From contig CM040439.1 in the NCBI GenBank assembly GCA_022702705.1, positions 28,701,345 through 28,765,344 on the forward strand: DNA of 64,000 bases, given 5' to 3'. Origin of the DNA: Papilionanthe hookeriana x Papilionanthe teres (taxonomy: Eukaryota; Streptophyta; Magnoliopsida; Asparagales; Orchidaceae). How positions within the stretch are numbered: position 1 is the first letter of the stretch; every line of letters begins with the position of its first letter. The notes beneath the pieces are model-generated. The model was given only the letters and a program-made list of their open reading frames with translations. It made no database searches and was not told the DNA's origin. A program made the translations under genes and the position numbers. Shown in pieces: positions 1 to 10,569 of this stretch.

Positions 1-43
1 ATGTAAATACATAAGAATCGTGTGGTTTGTATGTAAATGCCCG
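1..43. mobile_element. End of a MULE-type MITE cut by the window edge
   Basis: The first 43 bases match the right end of the MITE family seen complete at 1014-1263 (GTAAATRCATAAGRAT followed by a TATGTAAATGCCC-like end). Only the terminus is inside the window, so neither length nor target duplication can be read. Confidence 0.45.
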
Positions 44-212
44 TAAAAATAATGATAAATTGGATAAAAAATAAAAAAGAAATCAAAGTTGGTCCAAAAG
101 CTGATTAAAGTTCGACTCATTATCTTATCAAAAAGAGCCCCAAGCAGCTCAACTGGATTACTACACACAAAAACAATGTAAAGTTTTGACATAAAGGAAA
201 GAAGGAACATAC

Positions 213-2054
213 ATGGCCATCAGCATCCATAAGGATGTTCTCAGGTTTAAGGTCTCTGTGCATTATCCCGTTTGCATGAAGGTGGGAGACAGCAGAAACT
301 ATCTCAGCAGCATATATTCTTGCCAAATCCTCTCTGTAATAATCGAAAATGGGTAGATTTGTAATGAGGAGATTATTTTGATGGATTTTAATGAGACCAA
401 AAGGGAAGGAGGCAAAACCTGAATAAACCCTGATGATATAGCTGAAAGAATAGGTGCCCCCCGTTAACAAAATCTAGCACCAGATACAATCGATATTTTG
501 TCTGCAGAAAGCATAGGAAATATTATGAGATCAACCAGATAGTCAAGTTATGAAGTACAAGAGCCAAGTTTAATATATATCAATGGTTACAGTCAAATTA
601 TCGATTACAACATATGCATAAAAAGTTGTATTTCAATTTCAAAAGTCAAAGCAATGGCATTTTTTATGTGATATGAAAGATTTGGATATAATAAATGTAA
701 AGAAGTTTAAGTGTTATATCTGTACATACATAGAAATTGGGTGTTATAAATATAAATACCCCTATATTATACAAAATATTGGCCAATAAGTGTATCCCAA
801 TGAATCCTAAACTTGCTACCAATTCAAAAAAAATCAGGCAATCAACATCAAAGGAAGATATGTTCTGATAAGTCCAACAAGGAAAGAAAATACATGTAAT
901 GAAACATCGAGTCTTATTAAAGAATATATTCCATAAAGCATATTTTCATTTTAAATTCATGTATTTTGACAGTTGTTTAAGACAAGGAAATTAAGCCTAC
1001 ATTATTAAACAAAGGGCAATTACATGCATAGCACACAATTCTCATGTATTTACGTATCTCACGCCTAAACTTTACACATTTACACACATAGCAATAAAAT
1101 ATTTAATATCATATCAAGAATAGCATTATTACAACTTTTTAAAAGTGAAATACGTATTTTTTATGCATATGTTTAAAGCACCAATGTGTAATGTATGTGA
1201 ATATAAAAGGTGTGAGATATGTAAATGCATAAGGATTTGCATGCTACATATGTAAATTTCCCTTTAAACAAATGTCTTAACACCATAAAAAAAAAAAAAG
1301 CAGAGATTCAAAAAGCATGTATAAGCATGAATATAGCTTGGATTACTCCAACTTCAGCCTATCAAAAATTAAAACAATACTGAACTGAGGGGTTAAAGAA
1401 CAATACCTGAAAGGAATATCTAAGCCGGACAACAAATGGATGGTCAATTTTTGTCAATATATCCCTCTCCGCTTTCATGTACGCAGCATGATTCTTTTCA
1501 ATTATCTTATCCTTTCTCATAACCTTCATTGCAAATATTTCTGAAGTGCCCCTTTTCCTCACCTGAAAAACTTTACCGAAAGCCCCCTGTCCGACAAGTT
1601 TCAAAACTTCAAAATCCTCAAGTCCCACTCCTGAAACCTCCTTTGTTTGGTTATCTTTCTCTACAGCATCATTACTGCAGGTCTTCTCTTGTTGAACTTC
1701 AGTCTCAACTGTGGAGCACCCTCCAAGATCCCTTAAACTGTTTGTTCCAAGCGAAGCGTGCTGCAGAAGCTGGGTAATATGAGAAGGCCCGACAAGAGCA
1801 TGGGACCGGTTCCGAAAGACTGCCGGAGAATCATAATTTTTTCCATCAGAAGCTCTCTGTGGAACAATATTATTGGAGGTCAGCCCGTTAACTTCGACTG
1901 ATGGTTTTACTGGTATGGGGCCAAAAATAACTGAAAAGTCAATTTCGTGGTCGGCTGGAATGGTATCGGGTGGGCCCATTGGTAAAAGTATTTTCATGTT
2001 GCGGAACTTCTGATTACCATTTCTGGTCAAGCCAGATATACCAGAGGAAACCAT
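213..2054 (-). CDS. S6K: S6K-family AGC Ser/Thr protein kinase, 5' part of the gene (three exons)
   Basis: Ribosomal protein S6 kinase (plant S6K1/ATPK family), a cytosolic kinase acting downstream of TOR and PDK1. Coding exons on the minus strand are 2054-1407, 501-419 and 333-213, joined by GT-AG introns in phases 0 and 2. ATG at 2054 (MVSSGISG) is preferred over the upstream ATG at 2090 because plant S6K proteins begin MVSS. Residues 1-147 form the variable N-terminus with a TOS-like patch (IDFSVIFGPI, 39-48). The kinase domain follows: glycine loop GQGAFGKV (155-162), catalytic Lys in FAMKVM (177), then exon 2 with the hinge region and exon 3 with the HRD loop IMHRDLKPENILMD. The DFG motif, activation segment and C-terminal hydrophobic motif lie beyond the left edge, after an intron that starts at 212. 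No lesion is seen. Intron 1 holds a MITE. Family assignment is firm; the paralogue is not determined. Confidence 0.93.
1014..1263. mobile_element. MULE-type MITE in intron 1 of S6K
   Basis: About 250 bp with imperfect TIRs near 50 bp: left GGGCAATTACATGCATAGC, right (reverse complement) GGGAAATTTACATATGTAGC. Both flanks carry TTAAACAAA (1005-1013 and 1264-1272), a 9-bp target duplication expected of Mutator-superfamily elements. Related copies occur near 46706, 48478, 57068 and at the left window edge. Confidence 0.75.
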
Positions 2055-2323
2055 CTTCAGGAATGATGGAAGAATCAAAAAGAAAGGCAAGCAGTAACTG
2101 ATCCAACTAAGGCAATGCCTTCAACGAATTCCTGAGACAGCTGATGAAGATGGGCTCCTCACAATGGCCTTTAACAAGAGGTAGTTTACAAAAACAACAG
2201 AAACTCCCAGGAATCCTGGAAGCAAACCAACCAATACGCCAGAGCTGTGCTTGTTTCCAGATACACAGGAAACAGATGATGCCACAGTGCTTCTGGAATA
2301 CATGAATATCACGTTGTGTCGGC
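2055..2323 (-). other. S6K 5' UTR, part continuous with the first coding exon
   Basis: On the minus strand an acceptor (TTTTTAAAAACAG then GCCGACAC) at 2327-2324 is followed by sequence running without an intron to the ATG at 2054. It contains short upstream ORFs, one from 2312 (63 codons) and an in-frame upstream ATG at 2090, which could lower translation. The splice site is inferred from consensus only. Confidence 0.55.
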
Positions 2324-5300
2324 CTGTTTTTAAAAAAACATCATAAAGGAAAAATCAGTAGCACTCAAAGGAAAAAGATATAGCACTTCAAATTGTTTGA
2401 ATGTCTATTAAAGGCATGAATCTTCTCAGTTTCTCACATTGGAGTGCTTGATAGAAAATAAGAATGCTATCCTTTTTATAACAATAATTTTCATTCTTCT
2501 TACACATATTATAACCTCAAAATTGGCATTTCCCAGTTGTCGGAATGGATGTGAGGAAGTCGCTTCAAGGAAAAATGCTTCCCAGTTTTAATTTGATGTT
2601 TTAAATTATTATTTTTATTCTAATCAATAATAGTGGTGCTAGATTCAGCCATTTGAGTGAAAGCTCTACAATAAACTTCTTTCGTAGTATAAATTGGTGT
2701 ATCAACAGGGAATTTATTTTTCGTTGTTAGAATAATTTGGGATAGAATTTGGATAATTTGGTTTTTCTGTTCATCAGTTAGAATAAATAATTGTGACATT
2801 TCTATTATATCAGTATAATAATCTGCATGGTCACATGTACTTCAGCAAGAATTATCAGTAGGATTTACTAGTATTCACTAGTATTCTATAGTGTTGGATA
2901 GAGATGTGAGGTTTTTCTCATTTTTTAAGAGCATTATGGAAGATGTTTAGTACACAATTATAATTTTTATACTCCTTCCAACCATTAGATTGATGGTTAA
3001 TGGCTAGATTGAATTTATTGATATGACAATTGAAAGTTTGTTGAGATGCTTGTTACACAAACTTTTAGTTGAGATGCTTAATACCATTAGATTGATGGTT
3101 AATGGCTAGATTGAATTTATTGATATGACAATTGAAAGTTTGTTGAGTTGCTTAATACACAAACTCATTTAGTTTCCTTTTTTAGTTTTCTTATAATGAT
3201 ATTATCTCTAAATATGAAGAAATCATCATTCAAGATAGTTTATGAAATAAATTCAAAAGGACGCATTGATATAATTAACATTCACAATCATGCAGTTTTA
3301 TTCTACTTTTTCACATTCATAAAACAATTTCAAACACTTCATACTGACGTCAAAGGAAAAATAGCTAAAAATAGTACAAAATATACAGAAAAACTAATTT
3401 ATTGGAGATTATATTCTCTCGTATTCTTTAACATAACATCAAAGCTGGCAGTGTGCAAAGGGAGAAGTAATCACATGCATGGACTTCTTGGTTAATGAAG
3501 AATGCCATATTAGAAAAGAGACTAAAATATATAATTCGATCATTCAAGCTCTAATATTGCCACACCTTTTTAATTGGCTTCCTTCAACGTAAGATAACTA
3601 GAATGGCCTCCTAGTCGGTAGCAAGCTATGTAAGAATAAGTCAATATCATATGACAAACAACTATCTGAGATTAATTAGTTGATTATATATAAGAACAAT
3701 CATTATAGACTGTAAATGAATCTGTAAAATTAAAACTCAACAACCTACATATTGAGAAAGGTTTTAAATAGAATAATGATATTGACATTAACGAAACTTC
3801 CACTTTTGTTTTTCATCTTGCATCTCTTAGTTTATGTCATAGTTATTAATGCTTTATTTCACTGACCTTTTTTTAAAAAAAATTGAATGTCAAGAACAAT
3901 ATCCTCCATGGTGGTATTAGACAAAAGAAAGCTAATCTTCTAGTTATAGTGATCTCGCTTTTATTTTATTCGTCAAACATTTAAGACAATAGTATTAAAA
4001 ATACTTCATATCGCTGACAGGATTATTAAAGATATCGGACATAGCATTAAAATTAGTAATTTAAGTTATTCACATTGTTTTCTTAGTCTTTACATTTCTT
4101 CAAATAAAAAATATCTCTTATCTTCATACTTATACAAACATCACTAAATTTCAAGGAAACCACTACTCCCATATACCTAGACAATCATCTGAAGTCTGAT
4201 GATGGGATGCTTGCCTTGATAATTAAATGGAGGATTGATACATCCAACTTTTACTTGCTTGATATACCTACATCTTGTTTTACTCTACATCTTGTATAAC
4301 ATCTGTGGGATTGTTCAATCTGTTGAAACTTTCTTTATTATTTATAATTTCAAGGAAATGCAAAAACAATTAAAGCTTGCTTTATTTTTTATTTGCTTTT
4401 TTTTTTGTTTCTTTATTTCTTTTTATTGATGATAAAAATATTTTGAATTCGTATTTATTTTCTTTTCCATAATAATTATTTTTGGAAACAAATGAAATTG
4501 GAAACAGCTAATTTATTACCAAAGAAAAAGTAAAAGAACTAAGTCAAATATTTAATCTCAATAATTCTCTTTTTCATGATGCACTCAATGAACCTCTGTT
4601 AAATTTTCTATTAAATTTATGAAAGCATAGAATTTTAAAATATAACAATTCAGTGTAATAATGATTTGGAGAATATTAATACAGATGAATATTAAATTTA
4701 CATTTATAGCAAATAATCGGAGCTTTTTGAAACAAAGAATTTAAGAAAAAACTAGATTTGTCCCTGATTCTGAAGAACATATAAATCCAATGTAAAGGAA
4801 TATGAAAAATGTGGCCTTTCAATAGAAGAAATATTTCATAACTGGAACCCCTTCATGGTGACTACAAGGGAAATGCGTTCAAAGAGCTGCAATTTAATGA
4901 TTTTTAACTTGCATTTCAAGTAAGCCTTATCAAAAGCAAAACTTGTAATATGTACTTCACAATTTTGTGCAGCTATCCATACCCAAATCTTTATTTACTG
5001 CTTTTCAAGTAAACCCAAGTAAATTAAATCCAGAAACAGAAAATACCTAGAATCAGAGCTTCGCACATGCAGCAATTTTCCAGATGCAGGTGCCGAGAAG
5101 CACTAATTGGTGGCTGTATTTAACCCAAATCCTGCCAAACAGCAAAAAGAATAAATTAATTACTACCCCTACAGCCTAAAAGGTTCCTAAATCCGATTTT
5201 CCCCCATTTTTCCTTGAATCCAAGATTCATTATATCCTGTTTCAAAGTCGGCACACATATTTACGGGACTCAGTAAAACTAAAACCGCAGAGCGCACAAA

Positions 5301-5346
5301 TGCGGGAGGAAAAAGGGGCGAAAACACAAGGGTTACCGTTGGTTAC
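2324..5346 (-). other. Probable 5' UTR intron of the S6K gene (about 3 kb)
   Basis: AT-rich sequence between a donor-like AAG-GTAACC (minus, at 5347/5346) and the acceptor at 2324. No coding potential is seen: the open frames are short and low-complexity. It includes the direct duplication at 2981-3172. A leading intron is common in plant housekeeping kinases, but the junctions are predicted by eye. Confidence 0.45.
2981..3172. repeat. Direct tandem duplication, period 102 bp
   Basis: ACCATTAGATTGATGGTTAA begins at 2981 and again at 3083, with matching sequence through the TGAAAGTTTGTTGAG block in both copies. It lies within the putative S6K leader intron. No coding content. Confidence 0.8.
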
Positions 5347-5455
5347 CTTCCTCAATGGTTTCTTGTAGGAGAAGATCGGAAGGAGGAACAAAGGCGGCAG
5401 TGCTCCTGCAATTCTCCTTCGCTCGTTTCGTCTTCCTCCTCTCTCGTCCACCGCT
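5347..5455 (-). other. Candidate first non-coding exon and promoter side of S6K
   Basis: A pyrimidine/GC-richer stretch on the minus strand ends in a donor-like GAAG-GTAACC. Upstream (plus 5456-5640) is AT-rich and may hold the promoter. A 69-codon ORF overlaps it but is basic and low-complexity, so a UTR is more likely than a protein. Confidence 0.35.
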
Positions 5456-5648
5456 CAAAATCCACAGCACTAATTTTCAATTTATTTAGCCAGAAATAAT
5501 GTAAAAACCGTTTGAAACGGTTAGGGTTTGCCCGAGTTCATGGCTGGTTCCCCGGTCGACCGGATCCACGTCGCGATTCCATGCCGGTTTCTTCTTTGAC
5601 CGGTTTAATCGTAGAACCGGTCCGGCCTCTTAGGCAGGCAGCTATAGC

Positions 5649-6378
5649 TAGGGCTGTCAAAAAAATTCGTTGTCCGCGAATAGTTCGTGTTCGGTTCGCC
5701 AAGAAGTTCGTGTTTGATTTGTTCGATAAGCAAACGAGATGAAAACGAGCAATTTTTTTAATTCAGTTTGGTAAACAAAATAAACATGAACAATAATGTG
5801 TTCGTTCGTGTTCGGTTGGTTATTGTTCGAAATATAAATAATTTACAATAATTATATATAAAAAAATTAGAATATTTTAAAAAATAATTATATATTATAA
5901 AAATTTATCATATTTTAAATAATTAAACTTATATAAATTATAATATATGATAAATTATTAATTACAATAATAATATTATACTATTAATTATATTATTATA
6001 AATATTATAATTAATATATTATACTATATATTAAAATAAAACCCTAAATAAAAATCAAAACGTCTTATTCGGTTTGCTTCATTTTGAGGAAGTATGGATT
6101 ACCTGATGTGTACGAAATACCTGATCAATTTGCTTCATTTAGAGAAAGTATGCTATCAAAGCTAGGGCTATCAAAAAAACTCGTTGTTCGCGAATAGTTC
6201 TTATTCGGTTCGTCAGGAAGTTCGTGTTCGATTTGCTCGATAAACAAACGAGATAAACAAAAACAACTTTTTTTCGTTCGGTTTGTTAAACGAACCAAAC
6301 ACAAACAGTGATATGTTCGAACATTTCGAACACGAACACTAGCTCTGTTCGTTCATATTCGGTTCGTTTACACCCCTA
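5649..6378. mobile_element. Non-autonomous hAT-like element
   Basis: 730 bp bounded by TAGGGCTGTCAAA (left) and TAGGGGTGTAAAC (reverse complement of the right end), with a perfect 8-bp target duplication GCTATAGC at 5641-5648 and 6379-6386. The 8-bp TSD and YARNG-like ends fit the hAT superfamily. No transposase ORF. The left-end sequence (TTCGTTGTNCGCGAATAGTTC, TTCGTGTTCGATTTG) is repeated in direct orientation from 6162, so the right 217 bp could be a shorter element of the same family inserted in, or fused to, the longer one. The centre (about 5840-6040) is nearly pure A/T. Confidence 0.85.
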
Positions 6379-6386
6379 GCTATAGC

Positions 6387-8688
6387 TTATTAAAAATAAC
6401 CGTGAAATTGTTGAAAATAATCTGATAAAAAAATTACAGTTTTTTTTTTTAATCATACTTCAGCTAGAAAGTTGTCAAAGCATCTAGTTAGGACCGATGA
6501 GAAAATATAGATTTTAGCGACAACTTTTTTAAAAAAACTGTCAAAAGACAAGAACCCAAACAGATAAAACTACAATACGGTACCACATCGCCACAGAATT
6601 GCCGCCTTAAACAGACCCTTGGTGAACCTCTTTTAAATTTTATATTAAGATTTTTAAAAGCAAGGAATCTTAAAATATAGTTATTTTTTTGCTATACGGA
6701 AATAAATAAATAATTATTATTAAAAATTGAATATTTTTTATTATTTTGAAATGCTTGATGGTTGGCCCACACTCAACAGTTTGTTGTTTCAAGTTATTCA
6801 AATTTGATAAAATATTATTTATTAATTGATTGCATAAATACCACACAAATTATTTGTATTTACATATCTAACACTAAAAAACTGATATTTATTGCGTGCC
6901 GGAAGATTTACATGCGAATAATAAAAATTAGCAGGATGAGACACCTTTATTATAAATATAAGCCCTTTTCCGATCACCACCCTTGTCCCCCGTTTCCTAA
7001 ATGCTTGTTCGTGTATTCTGTATTGCTTTCTATCTTATATTTTCATAGTGTTGTCTTGTCATTTACATTTGTATATTTATTGTCGTTTATTTCATGTTCT
7101 CAAGAGTCTCTTCTGTGCCATTTTTAACTCAGTAATAATAATTCAGTTTTTTCGTGGTGATTTGGGTTTCCTCCGGTATCAAGGTCACAACAGCTCAAGA
7201 ACAACTCACTTTGCCCTTACGAGGCAAGTCGTGTTGCTTTCTCTCCTTCGATCAAATATGATCTCTTTCTTGGGTGTGATCTACGAGACAAATTCAGATC
7301 ATAGAATAATACTGCAGTTTCATGAACCTGTGCATAAATATGTACACCTCACTTTTAAAAAGTTATTAATAGTAATATTTTTTGAGGCGACATTAAAGAC
7401 TAAAATGTTATTTATGTAATTATAAAGATTTAGATGTTAGATATAAAAATTATATGGCACATATAAATGTCCCTTATACATTTTATAAAGATGGGAATCC
7501 AAACAGACAATAATTATTAAAAATTTACGATTTATTTTTTTCTCGCTAAAAATAAAATTGGGCAAATCATCGAAACTGCACTAAAATTTTAAAAAAATGA
7601 TCAAAAAATCTTTTTTTCAAAATTTTTTAACATATCGCTCGCCGGCACGCGGCTCAGCTGCTGATCGCTTTTTCAGTATCGTTCTTTCGATCTTTCGATC
7701 TGATTTCGGTGGAGAATCGGTTTCGATCGATTGGTGTTAGGAACTCTGGTATGCATTTTGTTTCAATTCTTGCTTTTGATTGCTTCTCGGGCGAATATTG
7801 GGGAATTAGGTCTTTTATTAGGGTTGTTTTGATTCAGATGGAATTAGGGTTGTAGTTTAATGATTATTCTTATCAAGAATATGATTTTGATGAGATCAGT
7901 GTTGGTTGAGGAGAGGCCCTATTTTGATAACAATTGTGCTACAGTGCTCGTTAGTCCCAAAACTATGGTTAAATCCTAGTAAACTCTGACAGTTCTTCGA
8001 AAAAATTAGGATTTATTAACTTTATGAGAAGTAGATGCATGATAAGGAGAAGTGGTCTAAACTTTCAAGATGGTGTTTTGCTGCAAGCTGAATTTACGTT
8101 AAATTGGATTTGTCAGATTCAGTAAATTCGATACTCTGTGAGACGAAAATGAGCTTGCAAGTGACGGCAGAAGAAATTTTTAAGTACGCCTCACAGTCAG
8201 ATTTACTAAATCCAGATGACATTGCTTGAATAAATTCGATTTAACGGAGAGTTGGATTTAATTTTTGTTTTTTATTTGTTTAATGTTTAGCTGGATTTAC
8301 GTTAAATCCACGGCTAAATCTCATTTAAAATATGCTACCAAACACCGCCTAAAGCTTACTTCTCAAAGGATTTACTAGGTCAGTATGTTAGCTTAAAAAG
8401 AGGGGAAAAGACAGGTTCCAAGTAGGCTACATGGCTAAATAAACAATTTGAATGCTAAATCTTGCACCAAAATTCCCCTACTCATATTGCATATTAAAGG
8501 TTTTTTAGACTGATTTTTCCAAAGTTAATTCCTAATAAAGTGATTGTCATATATTTTTAAGATTTTGGATTTAAATTTATGAGATAAAGATGCACAATGA
8601 AGTGGTCTAAATATTTCAAACCTTCTCAAATGAATTGCTCAAACAATATTTTAGAATAAAGCAGGATATAAGAAGGTGATATGACTAA
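6387..8688. other. Intergenic, AT-rich, no convincing gene
   Basis: Short low-complexity ORFs only. 7300-7475 weakly resembles the MULE-type MITE family (TATGTAAAT-like ends). At about 8085-8310 a motif related to GCTGRATTTACGTTAAAT occurs at both ends of a roughly 220-bp stretch, possibly an old MITE. A GC-richer, exon-like patch lies at 7640-7748 and is listed separately. Confidence 0.6.
7640..7748 (+). other. Candidate non-coding first exon (possibly of the NET-like pseudogene)
   Basis: A pyrimidine- and CG-richer stretch with several TTTCGATC repeats ends in a donor-like CTCTG-GTATGC and is followed by T-rich intron-like sequence, the usual look of a plant 5' UTR exon. The next plus-strand coding exon is the NET-like pseudogene at 46591, across the 36.6-kb insertion. 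Linking them is inference; no transcript evidence is available here. Confidence 0.25.
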
Positions 8689-8967
8689 GGGTCTGTTTGG
8701 GGCGGTTGCATATTATTGAATAATCTGTTGATAAGCTGATTAAAAATAATCTGTTAATAAGCTAGATGCGGTGGCTATTATAAATTTTTATGTTTTTTTA
8801 AGTCAGACCACAGCCTGAAAGCTTCCACCGCACCTGGTGGGTGCGGTGTGAAAACGTTGTTTTTAGCGTTTTGAAAACGCATAAGCTACCAAAACACAAT
8901 TTACTTAAACAGTCCATGTGCGTCTTCAAAACGCTACAGCACCAAATAAGCTGCCCCAAACGGACCC
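8689..8967. mobile_element. Tourist-like (PIF/Harbinger) MITE
   Basis: 279 bp with TIRs GGGTCTGTTTGGGGCGG and (reverse complement of the right end) GGGTCCGTTTGGGGCAG, flanked by TAA on both sides (8686-8688 and 8968-8970). The GGGTCYGTTTGG terminus and 3-bp TSD are the Tourist/Harbinger signature. The centre carries an imperfect palindrome around the CACCGCACC core. A diverged relative lies near 49040-49291. Confidence 0.85.
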
Positions 8968-9150
8968 TAAATAAACTATTGACAAGGTTTAACATAAATC
9001 CTACCCAAATCATGCACCAAGAGTCCCCTTTTTATATTTGTTGTCGAATATTTTTTTAGCTTATTAAGTGATTAAGCTGACAAGTTGAATTGGAAATAAG
9101 TTGCTTTAATAAGATATAGCATGAAATTTATGAGATTAGCCAGTTATATT

Positions 9151-9345
9151 CTAGTTAGAGATGTTGGTAATATAAAGTTTTAATTGTTCAACATTTAAAG
9201 CAATTTGCAATTTGGAGTCCATAGTGCTAATTATCTCATTTTCAACCATTAATGCTTCTTCCCTAACAATTTTCAATGAATTGGCAAGACCAGTTTTTGT
9301 CCATCTACTAATAGATGAATAGCTATGTTGTGTAGCCGTAGATTT
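9151..9345 (-). pseudogene. Unidentified exon-like coding fragment
   Basis: On the minus strand a strong acceptor (TTCTTCTTCTTCTT run, then TTGATTTCCAG) at 9346 opens a 64-codon reading frame with normal, non-repetitive composition (contains SRWTKTGLANSLKIVREE and STMDSKLQIALNVEQL) ending in a stop at 9151. It looks like one exon of a real protein, amphipathic and helix-rich, but I do not recognise the family. No partner exon is evident nearby, so it is treated as a gene fragment; a last exon of a gene whose other exons are missed is the alternative. Confidence 0.35.
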
Positions 9346-9832
9346 CTGGAAATCAAAAATGGGAAGAAGAAGAAGAAGAAAGCAGGAAGTTGAAATGGGG
9401 AAGATTAGGAGAATTGGTATTACATTGCTACAGGAGCCCACCATATATACTCCAGAAGAACAGTTAAGCTATAAACCGAAACATAGCTGAAAAATAGAAA
9501 AGTAAAACAAGCTGAATGACTGCATATTTTAATACTAATTTTTGTTTATTGATAGAAAAACAAAAGAATTTGCCAAATAACACAATCAAATATGAGGAAG
9601 CCATCAATTGGGTTAACTTGTCTAAAAGCTTTCCTGCTTTTGTAAATTGTTATTCTTTTCTATTTTGTTGTTGTTTTCATTCTGCACCTATTCCCAACAT
9701 CTCATGCAAAGATGCAGAGTTCCATAATTCCCTTTCTTGAGTTTTAAGCTGGCTTTTCTTTTTTATGAGCAACAATAGCTGAAATTAACATTTGCTCATA
9801 TAGTGAATAATAGTAACTCATGTCTTTTGTAC

Positions 9833-9965
9833 GAAAAATTATTGCGTAGGTACAGCGTACGCAAACTTGTGTCCGGACTCCAATTATATGACGACACGTG
9901 TTTGTGTACTATCGGCCACATCCCTCAAAACAAAAAAATACAACCGCGGTTGTATTCGAATATTC
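9833..9965 (+). repeat. Left TIR of the Mutator-like element
   Basis: Matches the reverse complement of 46318-46445 with scattered substitutions; shared blocks include TACAGCGTACGCAAA, TTGTGTCCGGACTCCAATTA and ACAACCGCGGTT. Confidence 0.9.
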
Positions 9966-10062
9966 TCGTCGTTGTATTGGAATATTTCGTGGCTTTATTG
10001 GAATATTCCCCGGTTGTATTATGGTAGTATTCCGTTGTATTCGAATATTCCCCAGTTTTATT

Positions 10063-10521
10063 TGTTATAAACTTTAATCCGTAAAACTTTAATTTCCGTT
10101 CACATTCTTGTTGGAGAAAAACAACAAAACTTAAATCTTTATTTTATCATCTTAAGGCGGAAGCGTACCTGAATCCATTTGATCGATTGCAAGCAATGAT
10201 CTTCCAATCTGCAATTTATCCGGAGTTTTCCTTAGTTTCTCTCGTTGATGGGGAACAAGAGAATTTAGAAGTATGCAGATCAGGGACCATTACCCCTGTA
10301 TTTATTGTAACTAACCGGTGGTTACAAAGGATTGCTTAATTCCAATTCTGCCCCTCATTAAATTGAAATTTGCTATTATGGTATCCACACTTATAATTTC
10401 ATGACAAATGTGCCTAAAGTCATAAACTTTATTAATTAATTAGACCACAATAATTTTGACTTGTTAAATAATGACCCAACACATTTATTAATTACATTGT
10501 AGTCCCATAAATTATCCAACA
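10063..10521 (-). repeat. Copia 3' LTR (left copy)
   Basis: 459 bp, TGTTATAAAC...TTATCCAACA on the plus strand. It differs from the right copy by few substitutions and 1-2-bp indels, suggesting a fairly recent insertion. Confidence 0.93.
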
Positions 10522-10535
10522 ATCTCCCACTCGAC
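10522..10535 (-). promoter_or_regulatory. Copia polypurine tract
   Basis: The minus-strand reading GTCGAGTGGGAGAT abuts the 3' LTR, the expected position for plus-strand DNA priming. Confidence 0.6.
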
Positions 10536-10569
10536 TTATTGATCACCGAAAATTTTATTAAGAAATTCA

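Noticed and set aside
6762..7419. Two overlapping plus ORFs of about 120 codons
   Set aside because: Phe/Leu/Ser-rich AT-derived composition with no domain or splice signals; treated as non-coding.
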